A stretch of 39,665 nucleotides of DNA from Verrucomicrobiota bacterium (GCA_023446865.1 JAEXPL010000225.1:1-39665); one strand, 5' to 3'; counted from the stretch's first letter, positions 27,527-35,796 are shown. Notes: generated by a model from the sequence alone, not told the origin. Program-made: numbers and translations.

Positions 27527-28128
27527 TTGAAGTCCTCCCCGAGCAACTCACGCAGCGCCTCACGGGCCCGCGCAATGCGGCTCTTCACAGTACCCACGCT
27601 GATGCCGAGAATTCCGGCGATCTCCTCGTAGGAATGGTTCTGTACGTTTCGCAGGATCAGAATCTCCCGGTGTTTCTTGCCGAGCTTTTCCATGCTGGCT
27701 GCAACGCGCTCGGTGAACTCGCTGGTCACCGTGATGTCGTCGGGCGCCTCCACCTCCGCGGGGATGATCTCCGCCAAGGTGGCACTGTCGCTGTCGTCGC
27801 CCAAGGGCTGGTCGAAAGACACCGTCTTGTCGCGCTTGCGGCGCCACCAGTACCAATAGCGGTTCCGGGCGAGGTTGGTCGCGATCTGGTAGAGCCAGGT
27901 CGAGAAGGCGGCGTCGCCACGGAAGTTCTCGAGTCCGCGATGGGCGCGGATGAAGGCATCCTGGGTGACTTCCTCGGCGTCCTGCTGATTCCGCAGGAGC
28001 TGGTGGACCATCGAGTAGATGCGGTCCCAATATTTGCCGACCATCTCGTTGAACGCGACCTCATCGCCGGCCTTGATCCGGTCGACGAGGATGCGATCGA
28101 GGGCAACTTCCTGGGCTCGAGTTGACAT
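27523..28128 (-). CDS. ECF-type RNA polymerase sigma factor (RpoE-like)
   Basis: This 201-aa sigma-70 family factor has region 2 at about 30-95 (NEMVGKYWDRIYSMVHQLL, DAEEVTQDAFIRAHRGLENF, FSTWLYQIATNLARNRY) and region 4 at about 145-195 (EILILRNVQNHSYEEIAGIL, then GISVGTVKSRIARAREALREL). Regions 1.1 and 3 are absent, as in ECF factors. I chose ATG 28128 (MSTRAQEVALDRI); a GTG at 28173 would add 15 residues. It overlaps the anti-sigma gene, so both are made together. The 560 bp upstream probably carry its promoter. Confidence 0.9.
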   Translation of the reverse strand: MSTRAQEVALDRILVDRIKAGDEVAFNEMVGKYWDRIYSMVHQLLRNQQDAEEVTQDAFIRAHRGLENFRGDAAFSTWLYQIATNLARNRYWYWWRRKRDKTVSFDQPLGDDSDSATLAEIIPAEVEAPDDITVTSEFTERVAASMEKLGKKHREILILRNVQNHSYEEIAGILGISVGTVKSRIARAREALRELLGEDFK

Positions 28129-28690
28129 GCGTTCAACTTCGTTGCGACTGGCGTAATCCTTGAATGTTCCCACGGTGTAGCCCTTGGTTTCGGTACGTTC
28201 AGGCGGCACTTTCGTGGTGTGGCTCTTCGCGGTCAAGCGGTGGCCGTCCAGCGCTGGCAGCGGACCGGGCGCACGAGGCTCCGTTGCCGGTCGCAGCGCA
28301 ACCGACCAAAGGGCTTGCCGGAAGCAGCTCCGGACAGGCGGGACGGCGGAAGGGGCACACGGGGAATCAGCTCGCACACGACCGCGAGTTGCGACGTTGC
28401 TGGCATATGGACGCACGTGGGCCTTCGGGGAAAATCGACGACATAACCTTGTAGATTGGCGGACCGCCCGAAGGTTCCACGCACGCAGACCAGCGCGGGA
28501 GGATTCGCCGTAGATCTCCGTGGAATGGCTCGGCGGGCGGCCGCATTTGTGGATCAGCGCCGGGCACAGCCTCCCTCCGTTGCGACCGTCGCCACCGCGC
28601 CACCCAATACATTGCTCCAACGGCGCTCGGGAAAAACGGCTTGATTTCCTCCGGTCCCGCTGGCGACATCGCGCCCCTCTCGTCAGAGCC
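28129..28690. other. 562-bp gap between the sigma gene and tRNA-Lys
   Basis: This stretch must hold the sigma-factor promoter (minus) and the tRNA promoter (plus). I looked for protein genes and for RNase P, SRP and 6S-like RNA signatures and found none convincing. The minus frame of the sigma gene is open to 28620, but the upstream part reads as Arg/Pro/Gly-rich noise typical of high-GC antisense frames. Confidence 0.5.
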
Positions 28691-28765
28691 GGGTCGATAG
28701 CTCAACGGTAGAGCAGCGTCCTTTTAAGTCGTTGGTTCCGGGTTCGAATCCCGGTCGACCCACCA
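28691..28765 (+). tRNA. tRNA-Lys (anticodon UUU), CCA encoded
   Basis: The cloverleaf folds by eye. Acceptor arms GGGTCGA/TCGACCC pair perfectly, with discriminator A and encoded CCA. The D-stem is GCTC/GAGC with loop AACGGTA. The anticodon loop CTTTTAA carries TTT at 28723-28725. The T-arm CCGGG-TTCGAAT-CCCGG is perfect. The anticodon stem GCGTC/GTCGT has one T-T mismatch and a G-T pair. Confidence 0.93.
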
Positions 28766-28907
28766 ATTTTCTCTCGTCGTTTCGCATCAGCTCCGCGTCG
28801 CCGCTGCCATGCGGCCCGCCGTCCTGAGGCCTCCACCCCAAAGATTTCGCGAAATTTTTCACGGAAGAGCCGATAGATCATCTGGCCAAATCCGGAGATT
28901 TCCCCTG

Positions 28908-29660
28908 ATGATCCCTCAAGATAAACCCACGTCCGTGTCTGTTCTCGAACGGCAGCTGTCCGCCGACCGCCATGCCGCACCCAGCCAAAGCAAGATGAAG
29001 CGCGTTGTCATCATTGAGGATCAAACCGCCATCCGCGAAATGCTCGCGGAGATGCTTCGCAACGACCCCAACTACAAGATCGTCGGCGAATGCGGCGACG
29101 GCCAGCAGGCCTACAACCTCTGCCTCGAGACCAAGCCCGACCTCGCCATCCTCGACGCGAAGCTGCCCGGCCTCAATGGCGTGGATCTTCTCCGCCGCCT
29201 GGCGAAGCAGCTCAAGAACACCCGCTATCTGGTGTTTTCCGGATACGAGAATCCGGTGCTCGTCCGCGAGATGCTTGAGGCCGGCGCCCATGGCTTCGTC
29301 GAAAAGACCGCCGGTCTGAGCGAGTTCCGCAAGGGCATCCAGACCGTGTCCAACGGCGGCACGTACTTCGGCCCCGCGGTCGCGGCGCTGCTGCTCAACG
29401 TCGTCACCAATCCTTCCGCCGCCTCCAGCCACGACCTGCTCACCGATCGCGAGCGCGAGATTCTCCAGCTTGTGGCCGAGAGCTACAGCACCAAGGAGAT
29501 CGCGGCCAAGCTCGGCATCAGCGTGAAGACAGTGGACAACCACCGCACCAATCTGATGCGCAAGCTCGACTTGCACGACGTCGCCAGCCTCACCCGGTAC
29601 GCGATCGAGATCGGCCTGGTCGACAACCGCAGTTCGCTGCCGCCCGGCGGCGTGCGCTGA
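28908..29660 (+). CDS. NarL/LuxR-type response regulator
   Basis: This 250-aa regulator has a receiver domain (about 30-150) with acidic pair E37-D38 (VVIIEDQ), phosphorylation site Asp83 (LAILDAKLPG) and the conserved Lys in FVEKTAG. A C-terminal GerE/LuxR helix-turn-helix follows (LTDREREILQLVAESYSTKE, then IAAKLGISVKTVDNHRTNLM). I used ATG 28908, preceded by GGAGA 10 bp upstream; ATG 28995 (MKRVVIIEDQ) starts right at the receiver domain and is the alternative. No histidine kinase is adjacent, so it is an orphan here. Its targets are unknown. Confidence 0.88.
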   Translation: MIPQDKPTSVSVLERQLSADRHAAPSQSKMKRVVIIEDQTAIREMLAEMLRNDPNYKIVGECGDGQQAYNLCLETKPDLAILDAKLPGLNGVDLLRRLAKQLKNTRYLVFSGYENPVLVREMLEAGAHGFVEKTAGLSEFRKGIQTVSNGGTYFGPAVAALLLNVVTNPSAASSHDLLTDREREILQLVAESYSTKEIAAKLGISVKTVDNHRTNLMRKLDLHDVASLTRYAIEIGLVDNRSSLPPGGVR

Positions 29661-29787
29661 GCGTCGCCCGCGGTTTCCGCGTTTCTCGGACCGCGCTCTT
29701 GCGCGGACCGAAGCTGCCGACATTCTTCTTGCGCCACCTGAGCGCTTTACGGATAACCGCGAGCCTCAACGCCTGACCCTTTTTCCC

Positions 29788-30345
29788 ATGAACAAGTTCT
29801 CGAAACTCGTCTGTTTTCTCCTGATTGGCTCGGCCGTCCTCCTCGCCGGCTGCCCGAAGAAGCCGAAGCGCCCCTCGCCTGACGCTACGGTTTCCGGCAT
29901 GGGTCCCGGTGGCATCAGCCCGACCGATGCTAATGTGAACGCCGATGCGCTCAATGGCCTCCAGCAGAAGCCCGAAGGCCAGGACCGTTTCAAGGAAGAG
30001 AATCTCGAGCGCGGCGTCCTCCCGACCATCTACTTCGATTTCGACCGCTCCGCCATCAAGCCCAGCGAGCGCGCGAAGCTCGAGCAGGCCGCCAAGAAGA
30101 TCGCCGAACTCCAGGGCAAGCAGATCCTTCTTGAAGGCCACTGCGACTGGCGCGGCACCGCCGAGTACAACATGGGCCTCGGCGACAAGCGCGCCAACGC
30201 CGTGAAGGAATACCTCGCCAAGCTCGGTGTCGAAGTCGTCCGCCTCGAGCCCCTCTCCAAGGGCGACCTCGACGCCAAGGAGAACGCCTCCGGCGAAGAG
30301 ATGTCCAAGGACCGCCGCGTCGAGCTCGTGATTATCAAGCAGTAA
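29788..30345 (+). CDS. pal: Peptidoglycan-associated lipoprotein (OmpA-like C-terminal domain)
   Basis: This 185-aa outer-membrane lipoprotein links the outer membrane to peptidoglycan. The signal peptide ends in LLAGC (Cys22). A Pro/Gly-rich linker precedes the OmpA_C domain (about 78-185): TIYFDFDRSAIKP, ILLEGHCDWRGTAEYNMGLG and DKRANAVKEYLAKLGV, which carry the peptidoglycan-binding residues. It is Pal-sized. tolB and the other tol genes are not adjacent. The ATG follows ACCCTTTTTCCC with no Shine-Dalgarno, as for secA. A strong terminator follows. Confidence 0.9.
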   Translation: MNKFSKLVCFLLIGSAVLLAGCPKKPKRPSPDATVSGMGPGGISPTDANVNADALNGLQQKPEGQDRFKEENLERGVLPTIYFDFDRSAIKPSERAKLEQAAKKIAELQGKQILLEGHCDWRGTAEYNMGLGDKRANAVKEYLAKLGVEVVRLEPLSKGDLDAKENASGEEMSKDRRVELVIIKQ

Positions 30346-30369
30346 TCGGAGCCTCCATTTTTTAATCAC

Positions 30370-30399
30370 AAAGCCCCGGTCCCGCGACCGGGGCTTTTT
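30370..30399 (+). terminator. Intrinsic terminator of pal
   Basis: The 10-bp perfect stem AAGCCCCGGT (30371-30380) and ACCGGGGCTT (30387-30396), with loop CCCGCG, runs into a T5 tract (30395-30399), 25 bp after the pal stop. Confidence 0.92.
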
Positions 30400-30436
30400 C
30401 GTGCCATCCGACTCGCCTCAACCGCTTGCGGGTGGC

Positions 30437-30477
30437 CGCGCTTGCCCCCAAGCGCGTCGAGTGGAGCGCCCCCACTC
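30437..30477 (-). terminator. Two hairpins downstream of ilvN
   Basis: CGCGCTTG/CAAGCGCG (30437-30456, 4-nt loop, 8 bp perfect) and GAGTGG/CCACTC (30459-30477) lie 12-52 bp past the ilvN stop. Neither has a U-tract, so termination is only a guess. Confidence 0.35.
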
Positions 30478-30488
30478 CCACCTACAGC

Positions 30489-30779
30489 CTACCACCGCAG
30501 CGCGGCAAAGTACCCGGCGCCGATGTCGCCGCGGTGCCGCACCTCCAGCACGTCGTGCAGCTTCTCCAGCTGTCGCCGCACCTGCTCGAGTTTCGGATCG
30601 TCCGCGACAAGCAGGAGCATGCGGCTGTTTTCCCGGTCCGTCTCCGGCACGCAGACGATCGCCTCCAGATTGAAGGCACGGCGGGCGAACAGACCGGTGA
30701 TGTGCGACATCGCCCCGGGATGATTGCGCACCCGGAGTTCCAGGACGGTGGTGGTGGCGGTTGGTTTCGGTTCAGGCAT
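30489..30779 (-). CDS. ilvN: Acetolactate synthase small (regulatory) subunit, AHAS I type
   Basis: This 96-aa ACT-domain protein regulates the large subunit and binds valine. ELRVRNHPGAMSHITGLFARRAFNLEAI is the classic IlvN/IlvH start. Its length equals E. coli IlvN (96 aa) and is far shorter than IlvH-type subunits (about 160 aa), because the C-terminal domain is absent. The start overlaps the ilvB end by 8 bp. The first codons (PKPTATTTV) share an 18-nt sequence with the bases just before the ilvB start. Confidence 0.9.
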   Translation of the reverse strand: MPEPKPTATTTVLELRVRNHPGAMSHITGLFARRAFNLEAIVCVPETDRENSRMLLLVADDPKLEQVRRQLEKLHDVLEVRHRGDIGAGYFAALRW

Positions 30780-32460
30780 GGGCGGCGGCGGGTTCGGTGT
30801 CGGTGATCGTTTGGTGGTTGGCGGCGCCGGGCGGCACCATCGGGAGCACGTTGGTGGTCTCGTGGATCGGAACGTCGATCAGCACGGGGCCCGGCTGTGC
30901 AAGCGCAGCGGCGAGCTCCCCGAGCGGATCGCCGTCGGGATCGAGCGTCACCCCGCGCAGCCCGAAGCCCCGCGCGATGGCGGAGAAGTCCGGCGCGCCG
31001 AGGAAACGCGACGCCGAATACCGCTGGCCGTAGAACAGCTCCTGCTGCTGCCGCACGAGCCCGAGGTGCGCGTTGTTGCACACGAGCACCGCCACCGGGA
31101 GGTCGAGCTCGGCCAGTGTTGCCAGTTCCTGGATATTCATGAGGATCGAACCGTCGCCGCTCACGCAGACCACGCGCCGGCCGGGAGCGGCCAGCGCCGC
31201 CCCGATCGCCGCGGGCAGGCCGAAGCCCATCGTGCCGAGTCCGCCCGAGGTGAGCAGCGAGCGCGGCCGACTGAAGGGAAACGCCTGCGCAACCCACATC
31301 TGGTGCTGGCCCACGTCGGTGGTGACGATGGCGTCGTCCGGCAGCATCTCGCCGAGGAACCGGCAGAGGTTCACGGGGTGCAGCGGCTCGTCGCCACGCG
31401 GCGGATGCCGGAGCGGGTGCGCGTCGCGCAGTTCCGCCGCGCGCGCCCGCCAGGCCTCGTGCGACTGGGGCGGCAGACGCCGGAGCAGCCGGGTCAGCGC
31501 ATCCGCCGCGTCGCCAGCGATGGCGAGCGCGGCGGTGCGGATCTTGCCAAGCTCGGCGCGGTCGATGTCGAGGTGCGCGATCGTCGCCTGCGGGCAGAAC
31601 TCCGCGACTTTCCCGGTGGCGCGGTCGTCGAATCGCGCGCCAATTGCGAAGATCACGTCGGCCTCGCGCATCAGGAGGTTGGTGCCCTTGCCGCCGTGCA
31701 TGCCGAGCATGCCCATGTTGAGCGGATCGTCGGCCGCGAGCGTGCCGAGCGCCATGAGCGTGGTGACGGACGGCGCATCGAGGCGATGTGCGAGTTCGCG
31801 CGCGAGTTTCGCCGCACCGGCGGCGATCACTCCGCCGCCGAGGTAGAGCATCGGCCGTTGCGCGCGAGCGAGCAAAGCAGCGAGCGCGGCGAGCTCGTCC
31901 TCCGTGCACGGCGCCGGCGCGACCCGGCGGCCGGGCGCGGGCCACGCCGCAACCTCCGCCTTGGCCATCAGCACGTCCTTGGGAATGTCGATCGCCACGG
32001 GCCCGGGCCGGCCGGACTCGGCGATCTGGAACGCCAGCGGCACCGTCTCGAGCAGCTCGTCGATCGAGCGCACAAGGAAGTTGTGCTTGGTGATCGGCAG
32101 CGTGAGGCCGTACATATCCACTTCCTGGAAGGCGTCGGTGCCGATCAACGCCTGCGGCACCTGCGCAGTGATCGCCACGAGCGGGATCGAGTCGAGACGC
32201 GCGTCCGCGATGGCGGTGATCAGGTTGGTCGCGCCCGGACCCGAGGTCGCGAGGCAGACGGCGGCTCGGCCGGTGGTGCGCGCCATGCCCTGCGCGATGA
32301 ACCCGGCGCCCTGCTCGTGCCGGGTGAGGATGTGGCGGATGCCGCTGCCGTGCAGCGCATCGTAGAACGGCAGGATCGCGCCGCCGGGAATGCCGGCGAG
32401 GGTGTGGATGCCCTGGCGCTCGAGGAGAGTGCGCAGGATGGTGGCTCCGGTGTGTTGCAT
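30772..32460 (-). CDS. ilvB: Acetolactate synthase large (catalytic) subunit, AHAS I type
   Basis: This 562-aa ThDP enzyme makes acetolactate or acetohydroxybutyrate, the first common step to valine, leucine and isoleucine. The catalytic Glu is in LTRHEQGAGFIAQGMAR. Other marks are SGPGATNLITAIADARLDSI, TDAFQEVDMYG, the FAD region ARFDDRATGK and the ThDP motif GDGSILMNIQEL. Length and the ending PMVPPGAAN match, as I recall it, E. coli IlvB (AHAS I). I chose ATG 32460; the frame upstream runs back through the attenuator terminator. Expression is probably controlled by the attenuator at 32506-32650. Confidence 0.95.
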   Translation of the reverse strand: MQHTGATILRTLLERQGIHTLAGIPGGAILPFYDALHGSGIRHILTRHEQGAGFIAQGMARTTGRAAVCLATSGPGATNLITAIADARLDSIPLVAITAQVPQALIGTDAFQEVDMYGLTLPITKHNFLVRSIDELLETVPLAFQIAESGRPGPVAIDIPKDVLMAKAEVAAWPAPGRRVAPAPCTEDELAALAALLARAQRPMLYLGGGVIAAGAAKLARELAHRLDAPSVTTLMALGTLAADDPLNMGMLGMHGGKGTNLLMREADVIFAIGARFDDRATGKVAEFCPQATIAHLDIDRAELGKIRTAALAIAGDAADALTRLLRRLPPQSHEAWRARAAELRDAHPLRHPPRGDEPLHPVNLCRFLGEMLPDDAIVTTDVGQHQMWVAQAFPFSRPRSLLTSGGLGTMGFGLPAAIGAALAAPGRRVVCVSGDGSILMNIQELATLAELDLPVAVLVCNNAHLGLVRQQQELFYGQRYSASRFLGAPDFSAIARGFGLRGVTLDPDGDPLGELAAALAQPGPVLIDVPIHETTNVLPMVPPGAANHQTITDTEPAAAHA

Positions 32461-32505
32461 GGTGGTGGTGGCGGTTGGGCCCGCTCCGTCGCGCACCGGC
32501 CAGGG

Positions 32506-32543
32506 CAACAAAAAGCCCCCTCCGGCGCGGCGCCAGAGGGGGC
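32506..32543 (-). terminator. Attenuator terminator ahead of ilvB
   Basis: The 8-bp perfect stem GCCCCCTC/GAGGGGGC (32515-32522 with 32536-32543), followed on the minus strand by T5, lies between the leader peptide and the ilvB start. GAGGGG at the end of the leader (minus strand, 32566-32571) can pair with CCCCTC of the stem's first minus-strand arm, which would block the terminator. Confidence 0.8.
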
Positions 32544-32560
32544 GAAAGTCTTGCGTATGC

Positions 32561-32650
32561 TCAGACCCCTCGCGGCGCGCAGGCGACGACGACTACTACC
32601 ACCAGAAGGGCGGCCAGCAGGTTGCGCGAGGCGTTGCGGAGGTTGGTCAT
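32561..32650 (-). CDS. ilvBN leader peptide (IvbL-like, Leu/Val-rich)
   Basis: This 29-codon ORF has residues 11-22 reading LLAALLVVVVVV: four Leu and six Val codons in a row. It begins MTNLRNASRN and ends CAPRGV. It stops 18 bp before the terminator stem that precedes ilvB. E. coli IvbL is of similar length (32 aa) with runs of Val. When Val- or Leu-tRNA is short, a ribosome stalled on these codons would let the downstream anti-terminator form. A TTGACA hexamer (minus strand, 32684-32689) may be the -35 box; I see no good -10. No Shine-Dalgarno is clear. Confidence 0.8.
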   Translation of the reverse strand: MTNLRNASRNLLAALLVVVVVVACAPRGV

Positions 32651-32720
32651 GAGTCGGCGCAAGGAGATCGATGATCGATATGGTGTCAAGCCGTGGACTA
32701 GGAACGTCGTCAGCGGGCGC

Positions 32721-33335
32721 TCAGTAGCGCAAGGCCACGCCGCCCCAGACTGTGTTGCTGTCGTTGTCGAAATCGCGGCTGTAACCGCAACGCAGCCACA
32801 TCTGCTCGCTCACGCGATAGACCACCGCGAGTTCGGCGTCGACCGAGCTGCCGTCGTCGAAGTTCGTCGCGTCGTTGTAAGAGAGGTTGAGATCGAGGCT
32901 GCACTGCTGGGTGAGCGGAATCTCGACGCCCGCACCCACGGAGTAGGTGAACGACGATTCCGTGGCCGAATACCCGTAGAGTTCCGCCTTCATGCTCGTG
33001 TAGCCCACGCTGCCGACCAGATAGGGGGTGAACCCTTGTTGACGGCTGTAGTAGACACCGTAGGCATCGGCACCCCACTGGTCCGCATCAAGCGCGCCAT
33101 AGCCGCCGCTGGCAAAGCCGACGCTGACCCCGAGATCGAGGCCCTTGATGGTGGACGGCACATTGAGCGTGAGCGTGCCACCGGTCAGGTCGCCACCGTC
33201 ATCGAATTCGACATAGCCGAGGTCGAACGCCGCATAGCGCTCGCCGATGAGCCCAGCCTGGCTCTCTGCCACCGCGAAGGAGGCGGTACCGAGAGCAAAC
33301 AGGGCGATGATGATCTTCTGCAGTTTGTTGGTCAT
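32721..33335 (-). CDS. Outer-membrane beta-barrel protein
   Basis: This 204-aa protein has a Sec signal peptide (KIIIALFALGTASFAVAESQ, cleavage after AVA near residue 23) and then strands with alternating hydrophobic and polar residues: YAAFDLGYVEFDD, GLDLGVSVGFASGGY, TPYLVGSVGYTSMKAEL, SSFTYSVGAGVEIPL, SLDLNLSYNDATNF and AELAVVYRVSEQMWLRCGYSR. The last residues are VALRY, an aromatic end as required for BAM recognition. About eight strands are likely, as in OmpA/OmpW-type small barrels. Substrate or ligand is unknown. It lies 70 bp upstream of the ilvBN leader on the same strand. Confidence 0.8.
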   Translation of the reverse strand: MTNKLQKIIIALFALGTASFAVAESQAGLIGERYAAFDLGYVEFDDGGDLTGGTLTLNVPSTIKGLDLGVSVGFASGGYGALDADQWGADAYGVYYSRQQGFTPYLVGSVGYTSMKAELYGYSATESSFTYSVGAGVEIPLTQQCSLDLNLSYNDATNFDDGSSVDAELAVVYRVSEQMWLRCGYSRDFDNDSNTVWGGVALRY

Positions 33336-33413
33336 GCGCGACGATAGTCGCCCGTTCTCGGCGACAATTGCAACCGCTTTCCGGCTACCATCCGGGCTGA
33401 CTGTAGCCCGGCG

Positions 33414-34460
33414 CTACGCCCGGTCTTCCAGCTCCAGCGCCGGCTCGAAGGTCAGGCTGCTCCCCTGCTCCGCCGGCCCGAGCGGGCGGGCGCGGTCCAT
33501 CCAGGCGGCGAAGGCAATCATCGCGGCGTTGTCGCCGGTGTGGCGCGGCTCGGCGAGATACGTCGGCACCCCGGCGCGCCGGCCGACCTCGGCCAGCGCC
33601 GCCCGCAGTGCCCGGTTGTTCGACACTCCGCCCGAGAGCCCGACGCTGCGGTAGTCTCCGGATGCGAGCGCCTGGGCGGTCTTGCGCGCGAGCGACTCGA
33701 CCACGGCGGCCTGGTAGCTCGCACACAGGTCGTCGAGCCGCGCGTGCACCTCGGCGTCGCTCATCTTCTCCAGCGTGTAGCGCAGCGCGGTCTTGAGGCC
33801 GGAGTAGCTGAAGTCGAGCGTGCCGCGGGAGTTGTTGCCGCGGGGAAAATCGAAGGCGTCGGCGCGCCCATTGGTCGCATGTTTCTCGACGAGCGGTCCG
33901 CCCGGATACCCGAGGCCGAGCAGCTTCGCCCCCTTGTCGAGCGCCTCGCCGGCGGCGTCGTCGAGAGTCGAGGCAAGGACGGAGATGCGGCGTTGCTCGT
34001 CGATGCGCAGGAGCACGGTGTTGCCGCCCGAGACCAGCAGGCCGAGGTGCGGGATCAGTCCGGCGAGGCATTCCTCGAACGCCGCCGGGTTCTCCGCATG
34101 CAGGTTGATGAACGGCGACCACGCGTGGCCCCGCAGGTGGTTGCCACCGACCAGCGGCACGCCCCACTCCAGCGCCAGCGCCTTCGCAACCGAAACTCCC
34201 ATGGCTAGGCAGGCCGCGAGCCCCGGGCCGCGGGTGACCGCGATTTGGGTGACGCGTCCGAGGTCGCTCGCACCGGCGGCGACCTTCAGCAGCGGCGCAA
34301 AGTGCCGCAGATGCTCGCGGCTGGCGAGATCGGGCACGACGCCTCCGTAAGTCTGATGCAGCGCGATCTGGCTGTGCACCCATTCGCCGCGCAGACCGTG
34401 CGCGGGGTCGAAGAGCGCGAGGGCCGTCTCGTCGCAGGAGCTCTCGATGCCGAGAATCAT
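33414..34460 (-). CDS. tsaD: tRNA N6-threonylcarbamoyladenosine synthase subunit TsaD
   Basis: This 348-aa ASKHA-fold enzyme transfers threonylcarbamoyl to A37 of ANN-decoding tRNAs. It begins ILGIESSCDETALALFD. The metal-binding His pair is in GGNHLRGHAWSP. LLVSGGNTVLL, GYPGGPLVEK, FSYSGLKTAL and GGVSNNRALRA complete the signature. Full length. The start overlaps the ctpA stop by 4 bp (TCAT on the plus strand), so the two are coupled, although their functions differ. Confidence 0.96.
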   Translation of the reverse strand: MILGIESSCDETALALFDPAHGLRGEWVHSQIALHQTYGGVVPDLASREHLRHFAPLLKVAAGASDLGRVTQIAVTRGPGLAACLAMGVSVAKALALEWGVPLVGGNHLRGHAWSPFINLHAENPAAFEECLAGLIPHLGLLVSGGNTVLLRIDEQRRISVLASTLDDAAGEALDKGAKLLGLGYPGGPLVEKHATNGRADAFDFPRGNNSRGTLDFSYSGLKTALRYTLEKMSDAEVHARLDDLCASYQAAVVESLARKTAQALASGDYRSVGLSGGVSNNRALRAALAEVGRRAGVPTYLAEPRHTGDNAAMIAFAAWMDRARPLGPAEQGSSLTFEPALELEDRA

Positions 34461-35761
34461 GGCGCAACGACGGCGTGCTCGGCGGCCGCGTTCGACTGCC
34501 CAGCGAAAGCCAACACGCCGCGCAACGCATCCAGCGCCGCTTCGAGCTGCCGGTCGGCAATCGGTTCGAACTCGAAGCGTGCCCTGAACTCCGCCGGATT
34601 GGCGAGGTCGTCGCGCAGGCGCTGGATGTTGAGCTTACGGTCGTCCTCGGCCGACACCGGCAACGCGACATCGGGCTCGATGCCGTGCCCGTGGATGACC
34701 TGCCCGCCGGGGGTGAAATACCGCGCTGTGGTGAGCCGCAGCGCCTCGCCGTCCGGGAGCTGGACAATCGTCTGTACCGAGCCCTTGCCGAAGGTGCGTT
34801 CGCCGATCACGACGGCGCGATGGGTGTCGTGCAGCGCCCCGGTCACGATCTCCGCCGCGCTGGCGCTGCCGGCATTGACCAGCACCGCCAACGGATAGTC
34901 GCGCTTCCGCCCGGCGCCGCGGGCGCGCAACTCGCTGCGGCTGCCGGGATCGCGGCCCTGGGTGTAGACGACCAGCTCCCCGTCGCGGAAGAAGGCGCCC
35001 AACATCTCGACGGGCGCCGCGAGCAGGCCGCCGGGGTTGTTGCGCAGGTCGATCACCAGCGCGCGCATCCCCTGCCCTTCCAGCTTCACGAGCGCCGCCT
35101 TGAACTCCTCGGCCGTGCGCTCGGTGAACTGCGTCACCTGGATGTACCCGATCTGCGGAGCCACCAGCGAAACGGCGCGGATCGTCTCGACCTTGATGAT
35201 CTCGCGCACGAGCTCCAGTTCGAGGTTGCGCGTGGATGGCCCCGCCGGGCGCTCCAACCCGATGCGCACCTTGGTCCCGGGCTTGCCACGGAGCCGATCC
35301 ACGGCGTTGCGAAGGACCGGCACCTCGAGGTCGTGGCCGTCGACGGCAACGATCCGATCGCCGCGGAGAATGCCGGCACGGTCGCCCGGTGTGCCGGCGA
35401 TCGGCGCGATCACGATGACCTTGTCATCGCGCAACTCGATCTGGACGCCAATGCCGCCGAACGTACTTTTCAGGTCGTTCTGGACCTTGGCGTTTTCCTT
35501 GCGGTCGAGAAACTCGGAGTGGGTGTCGAGTTTGGTGAGCATCTCCGACAGGGCGCTCGTCGTCAGCTTCTCCGGGGTCGCCGCCGCGGGATCGACATAC
35601 CGCGCCCCCACCGCCTCGAGCACCTGGCGGAAACGCCTTGTCTGCGCCGCGGTCTCGTCCTGACGGAAGAGGTTCCAACGTTCGCCCACGAGCAGGCCCA
35701 GCAGCGCGGTGTTGGCGAGCAGCAGCGCCACCAGGCCGATCTGGAGAATGCGTTTGAACAT
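34457..35761 (-). CDS. ctpA: C-terminal processing peptidase, S41 family
   Basis: This 434-aa serine protease is probably periplasmic. It has an N-terminal membrane anchor (ILQIGLVALLLANTALLGLLVG), a PDZ domain (about 95-165: FGGIGVQIELRDDKVIVIAP, DRAGILRGDRIVAVDG) and the S41 catalytic domain. The Ser is in VNAGSASAAEIV and the Lys in GERTFGKGSVQT. DLRNNPGG is also typical. It cleaves proteins at C-termini, often in cell-wall control. It is first of two genes, with tsaD overlapping its 3' end. It diverges from the MidA-family gene with 35 bp between the starts. Confidence 0.94.
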   Translation of the reverse strand: MFKRILQIGLVALLLANTALLGLLVGERWNLFRQDETAAQTRRFRQVLEAVGARYVDPAAATPEKLTTSALSEMLTKLDTHSEFLDRKENAKVQNDLKSTFGGIGVQIELRDDKVIVIAPIAGTPGDRAGILRGDRIVAVDGHDLEVPVLRNAVDRLRGKPGTKVRIGLERPAGPSTRNLELELVREIIKVETIRAVSLVAPQIGYIQVTQFTERTAEEFKAALVKLEGQGMRALVIDLRNNPGGLLAAPVEMLGAFFRDGELVVYTQGRDPGSRSELRARGAGRKRDYPLAVLVNAGSASAAEIVTGALHDTHRAVVIGERTFGKGSVQTIVQLPDGEALRLTTARYFTPGGQVIHGHGIEPDVALPVSAEDDRKLNIQRLRDDLANPAEFRARFEFEPIADRQLEAALDALRGVLAFAGQSNAAAEHAVVAP

Positions 35762-35796
35762 GCGCGCGACTCTGCAAGAAACCGCGACCTAGTCCA

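Noticed and set aside
27523..28620. Sigma factor with a 160-residue N-terminal extension
   Set aside because: The frame is open to 28620, but ECF homology begins at about 28128 and the extension has no recognisable domain.
28129..28690. A structured non-coding RNA such as RNase P, SRP or 6S RNA
   Set aside because: I looked for their conserved core sequences on both strands and did not find them.
28691..28765. tRNA-Lys as the integration site of the island
   Set aside because: It lies about 10 kb from the island, and no copy of its 3' end is seen at the island edges.
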